A stretch of DNA of 64,000 bases from Rickettsia endosymbiont of Ceutorhynchus obstrictus (lineage in GTDB: Bacteria; Pseudomonadota; Alphaproteobacteria; Rickettsiales; Rickettsiaceae). Below, one piece after another: positions 33,593 to 42,794 of the stretch. A program made the position numbers and the translations under genes. The notes under the pieces are model-generated. The model searched no databases. It saw only the letters and a program-made list of their open reading frames with translations, and was not told the origin of the DNA. The first letter of the stretch is position 1. Each line of letters starts with the position of its first letter. The DNA is taken from the NCBI RefSeq assembly GCF_964026565.1, contig NZ_OZ032162.1, positions 1,612,001 to 1,676,000 on the forward strand, given 5' to 3'.

Positions 33593-35803
33593 ATGACTGA
33601 TTCTAAAATTGAAGATATCGATTTTGCCGATGCTTTATCGGAGCGTTATCTTGCTTATGCTTTATCGACTATTATGTCGAGGTCTCTGCCTGATGTGCGT
33701 GACGGGTTAAAACCCGTGCATCGTCGGTTATTATATGCCATGCTGCAATTAAAGTTAGAGCCGAATTCTGCTTATAAAAAATGTGCAAGAGTGGTAGGTG
33801 ACGTAATCGGTAAATACCATCCGCACGGTGACGTAGCGGTATATGATACGTTAGTGCGTCTTGCTCAACATTTTTCTCTTCGTTACCCCCTAATTGACGG
33901 ACAGGGAAATTTCGGCTCAGTCGACGGCGATAATGCGGCGGCAATGCGTTATACCGAATCACGTATGACCGAAATTTGTACGCTTTTAATGGAGGATATC
34001 GATAAAGAAACGGTTGATTTCCGCCTTACTTATGATGATTCCGATTATGAGCCGGTAATAATGCCGGCTAGTTTTCCTAATTTACTGGCTAACGGTTCGG
34101 AAGGCATAGCGGTAGGTATGGCAACCAATATCCCTCCCCATAATTTACATGAGTTATGCGATGCTTTGCTCTATTTAATTGATCACCCTGAAGCTAGCGT
34201 TTCTAATATTATGAATTTTGTTAAAGGACCGGATTTCCCGACCGGCGGCATAATTATTGATAAAGCCGAGGTAATTAATCAAGCTTACATGACGGGACGC
34301 GGTAGTTTAAGAGTCAGAGCCAGATGGGAGAAAGAAGAGCTAACTTACGGCGCGTATCAAATTATAGTTACGGAAATACCTTATCAAATCCAGAAATCAA
34401 GGCTTATCGAGCAAATAGCTTTGCTATTAAAGGATAAAAGAATTCCGCTAGTCGGAAATATTCGGGATGAATCAACAGACATTATCAGGCTGGTTATCGA
34501 GCCGCGTGATCGCAATTGCGACCCGCAAATAGTCATGGAGTCGCTTTTCAAATTGACGACTTTAGAAAGCAGAATCCAGTTTAATATGAATGTGATCGGC
34601 AGTAATAATGTGCCGAGAGTTATGAATATTCTGGAAATATTGCAAGAATTCTTAAGCCATCGGCAAAATATCGTTACACGTCGATCAACTTATCTTTTAA
34701 ATAAAATAAAACATCGTTTAGAAATATTAGACGGTCTGCGGATAGCTTATTTAAACCTTGATGAAATTATCAAAATCATTCGGGAAGAAGACGAGCCGAA
34801 AGAAATTATGATAGAGCGGTTTAAATTAACCGAAATCCAAGTAGAGGCGATACTTAATACTAGGCTTCGCTCTTTACGCAAGCTTGAAGAGCAAGAAATT
34901 ATTAATGAATACGGCAATCTAAAAAAACAACAAGCCGTGCTGGAGGAAATACTACATAATCCAAAAGAATTATGGAAAATCGTTAAGAAAGAAGTAAAAT
35001 TAGTGCAAACTAAATTCGGTTTAAATACCTTGCTTGGCGCACGCCGCACTAGCTTTGATGAAGTTAATGTTACCGCTCAAATAGTCGATATATCGGCTTT
35101 TGTAACTAAAGAACCGATTACGATTTTATGCTCAAAAATGGGTTGGGTGCGTTCTTTAAGAGGTCATAACAATGATTTATCCAATATTAAATATAAAGAA
35201 GGCGACGAAGAGAAGTTTATTTTGGAAGCCTACACGACCGATAAAATTCTGATAGTCAGCTCGGAAGGTAAATTTTTTACTATTTTAGCCGATAATATTT
35301 TTAAAGGCAAAGGTAACGGCGAATCTATTAAATTATTGGTGGATATAGGCAATAACCATATAACTAATATACTCGTTTATAAGCCTGATCAACTTTTATT
35401 GCTAGCAAGTGATAACAGCAAAGGTTTTATCGTTAATTCAAATGAAGTGATAGCGCAAACTAAAGGCGGGAAGCAAATTATGCAGATGCCGGAAAATTAT
35501 TCTTGCATTGCCTGCTTGGAAATTAACGGGGACAGCGTCGCCTGCATCGGTGAAAGCCGAAAGTTATTAGTATTTAATATCGACGAAATACCGGAGATGA
35601 AAAAAGGGCAAGGGGTAATATTGCAAAAATTTAAAAATGCTAAACTTACCGATATAAAAATATTCAATAAAAATGAGGGTCTAAGCTGGAATATAGGAGG
35701 TAAAACACGGCTTGAGAAAAATATTACGGAATTTTCGGCTAAAAGGGGTGCCGTCGGTAAAATTCCACCGAACGGCTTTCCGAAAAATAATAAATTTTCG
35801 TGA
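33593..35803 (+). CDS. parC: DNA topoisomerase IV subunit A
   Basis: 736 residues. The N-terminal winged-helix has SERYLAYALSTIMSRSLPDVRDGLKPVHRRLLYAM. The catalytic Tyr lies in DNAAAMRYTESRMT near residue 123. The quinolone region reads YHPHGDVAVYDTLVRLAQ. The C-terminal beta-pinwheel is degenerate and the length is close to other ParC rather than GyrA (no GyrA box). Topo IV decatenates daughter chromosomes. It lies directly after higBA and may share its promoter, an odd context for an essential gene. Confidence 0.95.
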   Translation: MTDSKIEDIDFADALSERYLAYALSTIMSRSLPDVRDGLKPVHRRLLYAMLQLKLEPNSAYKKCARVVGDVIGKYHPHGDVAVYDTLVRLAQHFSLRYPLIDGQGNFGSVDGDNAAAMRYTESRMTEICTLLMEDIDKETVDFRLTYDDSDYEPVIMPASFPNLLANGSEGIAVGMATNIPPHNLHELCDALLYLIDHPEASVSNIMNFVKGPDFPTGGIIIDKAEVINQAYMTGRGSLRVRARWEKEELTYGAYQIIVTEIPYQIQKSRLIEQIALLLKDKRIPLVGNIRDESTDIIRLVIEPRDRNCDPQIVMESLFKLTTLESRIQFNMNVIGSNNVPRVMNILEILQEFLSHRQNIVTRRSTYLLNKIKHRLEILDGLRIAYLNLDEIIKIIREEDEPKEIMIERFKLTEIQVEAILNTRLRSLRKLEEQEIINEYGNLKKQQAVLEEILHNPKELWKIVKKEVKLVQTKFGLNTLLGARRTSFDEVNVTAQIVDISAFVTKEPITILCSKMGWVRSLRGHNNDLSNIKYKEGDEEKFILEAYTTDKILIVSSEGKFFTILADNIFKGKGNGESIKLLVDIGNNHITNILVYKPDQLLLLASDNSKGFIVNSNEVIAQTKGGKQIMQMPENYSCIACLEINGDSVACIGESRKLLVFNIDEIPEMKKGQGVILQKFKNAKLTDIKIFNKNEGLSWNIGGKTRLEKNITEFSAKRGAVGKIPPNGFPKNNKFS

Positions 35804-35818
35804 TTAATGTCAGTTAAT

Positions 35819-35991
35819 AGCATTGTTGTGTGGTTTGAATTTTTGCAAAGCGTACGATGTCATGCCGTGACTTGATCACGGCATCCAGTCTTTTTATTAA
35901 GGTTTTTTCTGGATACCGTGGTCAAGCCACGGTATGACACCATACTTGTAATAACCATAATACGGTAAATTATGAGCCATCCAACAGCACC
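35819..35991. mobile_element. Family A element, 173 bp, with 9-bp target duplication, between parC and the orphan antitoxin
   Basis: Ends AGCATTGTTGTGTGG and CCATCCAACAGCACC. The flanks TCAGTTAAT at 35810-35818 and 35992-36000 are identical. The interior is a GTCATGCCGTGACTTGATCA / GGTCAAGCCACGGTATGACA palindrome. The duplication covers the stop codon of the antitoxin gene (TGA on the minus strand), which survives. Confidence 0.9.
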
Positions 35992-36243
35992 TCAGTTAAT
36001 TGCCGATGTATAAACAAATTTTGCTTGCTTTGCTTGTTCAATAGATTCCTTTATTCGATTGGCATTAATTGGATTAGACAATAAATATAATGTTTCTTGA
36101 GTAGATTCATATTCTTCTTCTGTTAAAAGAATTATATTTTTATGATTCTTTCTTTTAATAAGATAGGCAATATGATCATGTTCTACGGTATTGAGTACAG
36201 AACTCAAATTTTTTCTAAGAGAGGTGCAACTAATGGATTTCAT
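35992..36243 (-). CDS. Orphan YefM/Phd-type antitoxin
   Basis: 83 residues: ISCTSLRKNLSSVLNTVEHDHIAYLIKRKNHKNIILLTEEEYESTQETLYLLSNPINANRIKESIEQAK. This is the YefM pattern: Phd/YefM DNA-binding fold in residues 1-55, toxin-binding segment after it. A YoeB/Txe toxin normally follows, but the next sequence is a family A element, then the end of parC. The upstream region has two TGTACA half-sites, the recognition core of YefM. It may be a relic or a free-standing antitoxin or regulator. Confidence 0.88.
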   Translation of the reverse strand: MKSISCTSLRKNLSSVLNTVEHDHIAYLIKRKNHKNIILLTEEEYESTQETLYLLSNPINANRIKESIEQAKQAKFVYTSAIN

Positions 36244-36258
36244 AAAATTTTTACTTAA

Positions 36259-36277
36259 TGTACATATAACATGTACA
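36259..36277 (-). promoter_or_regulatory. YefM-type operator (two TGTACA boxes)
   Basis: TGTACATATAACATGTACA is a perfect 7-bp inverted repeat with a 5-base spacer, 16 bases upstream of the antitoxin ATG. TGTACA is the core bound by E. coli YefM in the yefM-yoeB operator, which also has two boxes spaced about one helical turn apart. Confidence 0.75.
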
Positions 36278-36393
36278 CGTTAACTCAAATTTTATTAATT
36301 TACAAGTAAAATTTTTGTTTAAGTATTAATGGTAATATTGAGAAAAATGTTATAAACTCATTAAAAAACTATCAATAAATAATAGGTATTAAC

Positions 36394-36822
36394 ATGAGTA
36401 CAATAAAAGCTTTGGAGGTAATTTTAGCCGATAGTTACGCTTTATATTTAAAAACCCAAAATTATCATTGGAATGTGGAAGGACTAGAATTTAGAAGCTT
36501 GCATTTATTGTTTGAAGGACAATATGAAGATTTAGCGGAGGGCATAGACGAACTCGCCGAAAGAATCCGTACACTTAAGTCCAAAGTATCGCCTTTATCT
36601 GATTTAATGAAACATACTTCTATTAAAGAGCCAAATATAAATTCTAACTCAACTGCAATGCTTAAAGATTTAGTTCATGATCAAGAAATTATCATTGCTA
36701 CGCTTTATAAAGGTGTTAAAATTTCTCAAGAAGAAGGTGACGAGGGAACTGCTGATATGTTAATAAACAGGCTTAAAGTTCATGAAAAAAACAAATGGAT
36801 GCTGAGTAGTAGTATAAGATAA
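36394..36822 (+). CDS. dps: Dps-family ferritin-like protein
   Basis: 142 residues. The inter-subunit ferroxidase ligands H25, H37, D52 and E56 (NYHWNVEG..LHLLFEGQYEDLAEGIDELAERIR) keep the exact 12-15-4 spacing of Dps. It would form a 12-subunit shell that oxidises and stores iron and protects DNA from peroxide. The N-terminus is short with no Lys-rich tail, so direct DNA binding is less likely. The family usually runs to 150-165 residues, so the C-terminus is slightly short. Confidence 0.93.
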   Translation: MSTIKALEVILADSYALYLKTQNYHWNVEGLEFRSLHLLFEGQYEDLAEGIDELAERIRTLKSKVSPLSDLMKHTSIKEPNINSNSTAMLKDLVHDQEIIIATLYKGVKISQEEGDEGTADMLINRLKVHEKNKWMLSSSIR

Positions 36823-36846
36823 CTTTGTCATGCCGTGGCTACGACC

Positions 36847-37028
36847 AGTGTTGTTGCATGGCTCGATTTTTTAGCCGTCATTGCGAGGAGATGCGTAGCA
36901 TCGACGCGGCAATCCAGGAAAAAATAGCTAAAAATGCTCTGAAAACCATTGTTTTTTCTAGATTGCCGCGTCGCTACGCTCCTCGCAATGACGATTTTTA
37001 TAATGATTTCGAGCCATGCAACAACGCC
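36847..37028. mobile_element. Family A-ended element, 182 bp, with 9-bp target duplication
   Basis: Ends AGTGTTGTTGCATGGCTCGA and CGAGCCATGCAACAACGCC. The flanks GCTACGACC at 36838-36846 and 37029-37037 are identical and lie in a CCGTGGCTACGACCACGG palindrome. The interior arms are CATTGCGAGGAGATGCGTAG / CTACGCTCCTCGCAATGACG. Same ends as the 207-bp form but a different centre. Confidence 0.88.
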
Positions 37029-37080
37029 GCTACGACCACGGCATGACACCATACTTACCAAACAACAACAAAACCTTCAC

Positions 37081-38346
37081 ATGACAACAAAATCACCGCC
37101 TAAAAAAGCCTACAATAAAGTTATCGGGGCTTTTTTAGGCACTATCATTGAATATTACGATTATAGCTTATACGGTTTTTCTGCCGGCATCATTGCCGAG
37201 AAATTTTTCCTAGCTACCGATCATTTAACGAGCTTAATAAATGTTTTTGCCGTTTACGCGGTTGCCTATTTATCAAAACCTATCGGCGCGTTTATTTTCG
37301 GGCGAATAGGGGATTTATACGGTCGTAAGGTAGCATTAAGCATTACTATTATCGGTATTGTAATTCCGACCGCAATAATCGGTTTATTACCCGAATATTC
37401 TTCAATCGGTATTTGGAGTACGATAATTTTAGTTTTATGCCGCTTTATGCAAGGTATCTTTATCGCCGGCGAATATGACGGTGCGGCAATTTACGTTATT
37501 GAACATTTAGGTCCTAAATTCCAATTTACCGCTTCAGCTATCACTAGATGCACCGGCGTTATCGGTTTATTAATCGGGATCGGCACAACTAATTTTTTTA
37601 ACACTCATATTTTTCCCGATTGGGGTTGGCGTATTCCGTTTTTATTAAGCTTACCGCTTGCTTTGGTAACTATCTATTACCGACAAAAATTTGACGAAAC
37701 ACCTGAATTTAAAGAGACTAAAAACAAGCAATTAGTTACCGAAGAATTTACTTCCTTAATCAAAAAACAATGGCAAGTTATTTTAATGCTAATATTTTTA
37801 GCGGGAGGCTTTGGAGTAACATATCAGATATCTATTATTTTTATGAAGCAATATTTACCGATGGTGTTACCTCAAACCGTTTTTATTATTAGTAGTTTCT
37901 CGGTGTTAATAGTAATGTGCTTTGCAGTGTTTATGCCGATTGCCGGCTTGATAGCCGATCGCTTGGGTGCTATGATAGTGGTAAAAACTGCTCTTCTAGG
38001 TACGATTATTGCGAGTAGTTTTTTTATTGTTGCGGTTTATTACCAAATGACTAATTTAGGACTTGCCGCTTGCCTAATGCTCGCTGCTTCCGTCGCTCCC
38101 TTTAATGCCCTTGCTCATAGCGTCGTTATTCAAGCTTTTCCGGTTAAAGAGCGTTACCGCGTAATAAGTTTCGGTCATACCGTCGGCTCAATGTTAATGT
38201 CCGGCACCGCTAATTATATCTGTTTATTATCAATGAAATCATTTAATTTTAATCTATTTCCTATTTTATATCTTTGCGGCTTTGCTATTTTAGCTTATTT
38301 TATGGTAGTATTATTTAATCTTAACTATCAAAAAAATAATAAATAA
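37081..38346 (+). CDS. MFS transporter, ProP (metabolite:H+ symporter) family
   Basis: 421 residues, 12 membrane helices. The start is placed at the ATG at 37081; the frame upstream to 36949 lies in repeat DNA. The MHS signatures are clear: GAFLGTIIEYYDYSLYGF near 13-30 and GRIGDLYGRKVALSI near 76-90 (MFS loop 2-3 motif), with GRFMQGIFIAGEYDGA-like CRFMQGIFIAGEYDGAAIYVIEH. Rickettsiae keep several ProP paralogues to import host metabolites. The substrate is not predictable here. The downstream transporter gene overlaps by 1 base. Confidence 0.92.
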   Translation: MTTKSPPKKAYNKVIGAFLGTIIEYYDYSLYGFSAGIIAEKFFLATDHLTSLINVFAVYAVAYLSKPIGAFIFGRIGDLYGRKVALSITIIGIVIPTAIIGLLPEYSSIGIWSTIILVLCRFMQGIFIAGEYDGAAIYVIEHLGPKFQFTASAITRCTGVIGLLIGIGTTNFFNTHIFPDWGWRIPFLLSLPLALVTIYYRQKFDETPEFKETKNKQLVTEEFTSLIKKQWQVILMLIFLAGGFGVTYQISIIFMKQYLPMVLPQTVFIISSFSVLIVMCFAVFMPIAGLIADRLGAMIVVKTALLGTIIASSFFIVAVYYQMTNLGLAACLMLAASVAPFNALAHSVVIQAFPVKERYRVISFGHTVGSMLMSGTANYICLLSMKSFNFNLFPILYLCGFAILAYFMVVLFNLNYQKNNK

Positions 38347-39023
38347 TGCAGTCAAATACCCTAATGGAAAAGATGTACATTACTTTATGCACTCTATTCA
38401 CGGTATTATTAATAGTCGTCAATTTCATATATCAAAAATTTGTGTATTTACCGATTCTACCTTTTCATACATTTGAATTATCGGTGGGGGTAATTTTCTA
38501 TCCGCTAACATTTCTAATAACCAATTTAATCGTTGAATTTTACGGTAAAGCAAAAGCAAAATTTTGTATTAGACTTGCATTAACGATGAGTATTTCGGTA
38601 TCTTTAATTTTAATGCTAATGAATAAATTAGATGCAACTAGCTGGTCAAAGCTCGATAACCACCTATTTAATAAAGTATTTGGCATGTATAGTATTACAT
38701 TAGTCGGGTCGTTGATAGCAAATTACACTGCCCAACTTGTCGATATTAATCTTTATTTATTAATTCGCAAGCTCACCGGCGATAAATATCTTTTTTTAAG
38801 GAGTTTAAGCTCTGCAATATCATTATTTATCGATACGGTAATTGCGGTTACGTTCATCACAATCTCCGGAGATGTAATACCTTATTCACAAATGCTGCCC
38901 TTGATATTTAATAGCTACTTATTTAAATTATTTTTTGTAATCGTAACTATCCCGCTATTTTATCTGCTGGTTTATTTGATAAGGAATATTCTAGCTAAAG
39001 GCGGGGAGCGTGTCCCGGTTTAA
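38346..39023 (+). CDS. Queuosine-precursor transporter (VUT/YhhQ family)
   Basis: 225 residues with six membrane helices. Family features are PFHTFELSVGVIFYPLTFLITNLIVEFYGKAKAKFCIRL near 41-80 and SSAISLFIDTVIAVTFITISG near 156-176. YhhQ-type proteins import queuine or preQ0/preQ1 for tRNA modification. Start overlaps the MFS stop, so the two transporters are coupled. The final residues LAKGGERVPV are encoded by a CTAGCTAAAGGCGGGG repeat arm, so the native C-terminus has been replaced by repeat sequence. Confidence 0.88.
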   Translation: MQSNTLMEKMYITLCTLFTVLLIVVNFIYQKFVYLPILPFHTFELSVGVIFYPLTFLITNLIVEFYGKAKAKFCIRLALTMSISVSLILMLMNKLDATSWSKLDNHLFNKVFGMYSITLVGSLIANYTAQLVDINLYLLIRKLTGDKYLFLRSLSSAISLFIDTVIAVTFITISGDVIPYSQMLPLIFNSYLFKLFFVIVTIPLFYLLVYLIRNILAKGGERVPV

Positions 39024-39049
39024 GGGGAATGAAGCCGGTTCGATTTATC

Positions 39050-39135
39050 CCTACAGCAGTTGCGTAGACCGGCATTGTTGCATGGCTACCGGAATCGTCA
39101 TTGCAACCAACGCCACAATGCCGCGCGAATGACAT
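39050..39135. repeat. Collapsed palindromic repeat after the queuosine transporter
   Basis: GGCATTGTTGCATGGCTACC, GGAATCGTCATTGC and CGCGAATGACATC occur close together without matching partners. This is a deleted family A and simple-palindrome remnant. Confidence 0.7.
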
Positions 39136-39163
39136 CAAAAACTTAAAATTAAGAAAAAAATAC

Positions 39164-39397
39164 TTAATGTATACTACAGCAACTACTGCTTGGTTCCCCT
39201 ATTGTACTTACCTGGTCTTTCTCAAGCTTACTAATTACCTGAGCGAGATCATTAGTTGCTGCTTGTGTTGCTGCAATAACATTATTGACATTTGTACTGG
39301 CCTGCTGATGTAAAGTATCTATATCTCGGCTTTGTTGTGCTGTTTTTTCTCTTATCTCCTTAAGTTTTTTTTCTCTTTCTTCTTTACTTAACGTCAT
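39164..39397 (-). CDS. 77-residue coiled-coil protein ending in SSCCSIH
   Basis: No family recognised. Residues 1-62 are one long amphipathic helix (EEREKKLKEIREKTAQQSRD, then IDTLHQQASTNVNNVIAATQAATNDLAQVISKLEKD). A short linker leads to a C-terminal SSSCCSIH. A cysteine pair four and five residues from the end is a CaaX-like arrangement that eukaryotic hosts could lipidate. There is no signal peptide or membrane segment. It follows the 357-residue coiled-coil gene by 32 bp on the same strand, so they are likely co-transcribed. Membrane-targeted effector activity is only an inference. Confidence 0.65.
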   Translation of the reverse strand: MTLSKEEREKKLKEIREKTAQQSRDIDTLHQQASTNVNNVIAATQAATNDLAQVISKLEKDQVSTIGEPSSSCCSIH

Positions 39398-39429
39398 ATT
39401 ATCCTCTTTATTATGGTTAAAATTAATTA

Positions 39430-40491
39430 TTATATAGTTCTGGTTTTAGAATTCGGCAAATTGCTATTCGGAGTCTTAGAAGGATATAAAGTAGTAGTAT
39501 AGTTTTTCCCTTGTTCCTTTCCTTGTATTTGCTTTTTTATTTTACTTGCTACCTGCCAGTTCAATACCTTATTATGATGGTCAATATCCTTAACTACCCC
39601 GTTACTCATAATTGCGGCATGTTGATTTTGTAATGCTTGATGTTTTTCTTTAGCGTCCTGATATTTCGTCGGTTCTTTCTCATGCCACGTGGCTATTACT
39701 TTACCTAACTTCTCTATTTTTTCTTGATGAGCTAATTTATGAGTTTCATGTTCAGCTACTTCTTTATCAGATTGCTTTTTAACGTGATTTATTTTTTCTG
39801 CTAAGGACGTACGTATTTTTAATATTTCTTGATTATATGCTAATTCATCTTGCAAATTTTTAACTTCTTCCGGTTTTAAATTTTTTCTTTTAAGCTGCTC
39901 TTTTACTTTTTTGATTTCGTGATTTATACCTTTTAACTCATCATGAATTTGTTTGTACTCCGCATTTACTTTTTCATTATCGGCATAAATTTGTTTATGT
40001 CGCGTGTGTTTCTCTTTTATTTCCTCATGGCTTAGTAAATTACTATCTAATAGATCGTGATCTACAACACCCTCATTTTTTAACTTATTCGTTACCTTGT
40101 CTAAGTCTTTATTTTTCTCTTTGTACCAATCAATGTTTTCATCAATATTTTGTTTAAAATTCTTATATAAATTATTAATCTTTAAGATTTTTTCTCGCGC
40201 TTCTTTTTCTTCCCTCTCTATAAGCTCTTGCACCCTTTTTGCTTTTAAGATTTGCTCCTCTTGATCTTGAATTTTATCGATATCTTTATCTACTTCAAAG
40301 CTTTTAACTTTAGTTTCAACTGCTTTTTCAAGTCCCGATATATCAACTGTTATACCGTTTGCTGCAGCTTCATTAGCCAGACTTTTTATATCTCCTAAAA
40401 GATAATCAGCCTGCACGCGAGAATATACATTTTCCAATTCTGTTTTTAATTTGTTTAATTTTTCCTTTATAATCTCGTTTACACTTAGCAT
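39430..40491 (-). CDS. 354-residue highly charged coiled-coil protein
   Basis: No family recognised. Start at the second ATG (MLSVNEIIKEKLNKL) is favoured; the frame could begin 4 codons earlier. The whole protein is Lys/Glu-rich coiled coil with heptads from about 60 to 320, for example EQILKAKRVQELIEREEKEAREKILKINNLYKNFKQNI and HDELKGINHEIKKVKEQLKRKNLKPEEVKNLQDELA, then a basic Ser/Thr/Asn-rich tail (PSKTPNSNLPNSKTRTI). It has no export signal. Its partner is the 77-residue gene just downstream. Possible roles are cytoskeletal scaffold or secreted effector. Confidence 0.7.
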   Translation of the reverse strand: MLSVNEIIKEKLNKLKTELENVYSRVQADYLLGDIKSLANEAAANGITVDISGLEKAVETKVKSFEVDKDIDKIQDQEEQILKAKRVQELIEREEKEAREKILKINNLYKNFKQNIDENIDWYKEKNKDLDKVTNKLKNEGVVDHDLLDSNLLSHEEIKEKHTRHKQIYADNEKVNAEYKQIHDELKGINHEIKKVKEQLKRKNLKPEEVKNLQDELAYNQEILKIRTSLAEKINHVKKQSDKEVAEHETHKLAHQEKIEKLGKVIATWHEKEPTKYQDAKEKHQALQNQHAAIMSNGVVKDIDHHNKVLNWQVASKIKKQIQGKEQGKNYTTTLYPSKTPNSNLPNSKTRTI

Positions 40492-40575
40492 AATGATTAC
40501 CATCTTTTAGTTACTAAATACGTTAACAAATCTTAATACATCAGTCAAGAGATATTAAAGTATTTTAGTAAAGTA

Positions 40576-42354
40576 TTATTCCTGAATCTCCAGCCATTCA
40601 TTTAATAACAAATCTCGCTGCTGCTTATACAAACTTAATTGCCGTGTTATCAGATTATACTTAGCAGGATCGGCTAAATATAAATTACTATCATAAAGTT
40701 CTGTTTCTAAATTTTTAATTTGTAATTCTAATTTTTCTATTTCTAACGGCAAAGTTTCAAGTAAACGTTGATATTTATAAGATAGTTTTTTATTTTGAGA
40801 TTCTTTATAGGAAGGCGAGGAGGAAGGGGGTTTTGTAAGTTTTTTTGTAGAAGGCGCGCTTGAAAAATATTGTTTATAATCTTCATAACCTCCTGTTAAA
40901 TCAATAATTTTTCCTTGCGTAAAAACTAAAGTCCTAGTAGCTAATTTATCTAAAAAATCACGATCATGGCTAACAACTATTAATGTTCCCGAATAATCTG
41001 CAAGTATATCTAGCAAAATTTCTAAGCTATCCATATCCAAATCGTTGGTTGGCTCATCTAAAATAAGCAAATTCCCCGGATTAATTAAAATTCCGGCAAG
41101 TAATAATCTATTCGCTTCGCCACCGGATAAAATAGAGGTTTTAGCATTAAGCAGCTTCGGGTCAAACATAAATTGTTTCAAATAACCGGCTACATGCATA
41201 GTTTTCCCGGGCAAAAATATCTGATCACCACCGGTGGGACACAAAGTTTGCTGCAAAGTACGGTTAGGATTTAGCTTTTCTCGATGTTGATCAAAATAGG
41301 AGATATCTAAATTACCGCCATATATCACTTTACCGGTTTCGGGCGATAGTTGCTTAGTTAATAATTTGATGAATGTCGATTTTCCTGAGCCGTTTGCTCC
41401 GATTACTCCTATTTTTTCGCCTTTTTTCACTCGAAAACTAAAATTATCGATAATCTTATTACCGTTATAACCAAAGGAAACACTATCTACTTCTATAATA
41501 AATTTGCTTTTAGCAATATTTTCCGTAAGTTCTGCTTGGATTTTTTGCTTTGATCTAGATAACTTTTCTGCATGCTCTCTTGATATTTCTCTTAAAGCTC
41601 TAAGCTCGCCGAGCCTCTTTTGATTTCGTTTACGTCTAGCCGTAACTCCGGCATTTAACCAATCATTTTCTTGCTCTAATTTTTTATTTAATTTTCTTAA
41701 AGTCGCTTCTTCTTGTGCCACGATAATTGTTTGCCATTCATCGAAATATTTAAAGCCTTGCTCGGATTTACGCAAAACTCCGCGATCAAGCCACCAAATT
41801 TTGTTAGTAACGTTTGATAAAAAAGCTCTATCATGGCTAACGCAAATAATAGCACCGCTATAAGATTTAACAAATTCTTCTAACCACTCAATTGTTTTGA
41901 TATCAAGGTGATTAGTCGGCTCGTCAAGCAATAATATTTCTGGCTCTAATACTAAAGCTTTAGCAAGGTAGGCTCTTCTAATCTGCCCACCTGAATAAGC
42001 AGATAAATTATCACTCCCTTTGATTTCTAATTTTTCTAAAATTATATCGATTTGATATTTATCTATTTTTTTATCAAGAGCTGCAGCTGCAATAAAATCG
42101 TAAACACTAACGCTTAAATTATTGATAACATCTTGTGTTAAATAGCCTACTTCCGCGATAGGGTCTTTAAATAACTCGCCTTTATCTAATTCATAAGTTC
42201 CTGATATTACTTTCATAAGGCTAGATTTACCGCAGCCGTTACGACCGACTAGACAAATTTTATCACCTTTATAAAGGTAAAGCTCTAGGTTTGATAAAAT
42301 AACTTTATCGGCAAAATTTAAATTACCGTTTTTAATATAATATATCGGCGTCAT
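40576..42354 (-). CDS. ABC-F family ATPase (Uup-like)
   Basis: 592 residues. Two ABC domains: Walker A GRNGCGKSS near 37-45 and GANGSGKST near 319-327; signatures SAYSGGQIRRAYLAKAL and TSILSGGEANRLLLAGIL; Walker B LLLDEPTNHLD and LILDEPTNDLD. There is no membrane domain. The linker between domains and a C-terminal coiled coil (LSYKYQRLLETLPLEIEKLELQIKNLETEL) match Uup, an ABC-F protein acting on ribosomes and branched DNA intermediates. Confidence 0.93.
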   Translation of the reverse strand: MTPIYYIKNGNLNFADKVILSNLELYLYKGDKICLVGRNGCGKSSLMKVISGTYELDKGELFKDPIAEVGYLTQDVINNLSVSVYDFIAAAALDKKIDKYQIDIILEKLEIKGSDNLSAYSGGQIRRAYLAKALVLEPEILLLDEPTNHLDIKTIEWLEEFVKSYSGAIICVSHDRAFLSNVTNKIWWLDRGVLRKSEQGFKYFDEWQTIIVAQEEATLRKLNKKLEQENDWLNAGVTARRKRNQKRLGELRALREISREHAEKLSRSKQKIQAELTENIAKSKFIIEVDSVSFGYNGNKIIDNFSFRVKKGEKIGVIGANGSGKSTFIKLLTKQLSPETGKVIYGGNLDISYFDQHREKLNPNRTLQQTLCPTGGDQIFLPGKTMHVAGYLKQFMFDPKLLNAKTSILSGGEANRLLLAGILINPGNLLILDEPTNDLDMDSLEILLDILADYSGTLIVVSHDRDFLDKLATRTLVFTQGKIIDLTGGYEDYKQYFSSAPSTKKLTKPPSSSPSYKESQNKKLSYKYQRLLETLPLEIEKLELQIKNLETELYDSNLYLADPAKYNLITRQLSLYKQQRDLLLNEWLEIQE

Positions 42355-42416
42355 AAAATTTATTTGTGGAAGGGGTATAAAGGCAAATTAGAAAGTGTAT
42401 TTTTGACAAATATTTC

Positions 42417-42765
42417 TGATGTCATTCCTAGCTGCAGCGGGCTTTGTTGTATGGCTACCAGAATCGTCATGGCGAGGCGCCTCTTGGCGCCGTGGCCATC
42501 TAAGTATAAATATATTTTTATACTAAACTTGTTTAGTATTCTAATTAAATCCCGAATGTAATTCGGGATAGTCTGGATGGCCACAGCCACTTCGTGGCTT
42601 CGCTATGACGGATTTTTATTACTTTTTGAGCTATGCAACAAAGCTGCGACCAAAGGGAGTGCGGCAATCCGGAAAATAATAATTTACATAGCATTTTGTA
42701 CTAATTTTTTCCCGGATTGCCACGTCGGGATTACGTCCCTCCTCGCAATGACGGTGTGGGGGCTA
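42417..42765. repeat. Diverged family A element (42440-42644) and nearby palindromes
   Basis: A family A copy in reverse orientation with ends GGCTTTGTTGTATGGCTACC and GAGCTATGCAACAAAGC, and many substitutions (GGCGCCTCTTGGCGCCGTGG for the usual GGAGGCATTTATGCCGACG). The flanks do not match. It is followed by a second CGGCAATCC.. / CGGATTGCCACGTCGGG palindrome. No gene was seen in this 440-bp gap. Confidence 0.8.
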
Positions 42766-42794
42766 CCCACCTATGATAGATAGAGTCTAAAATC

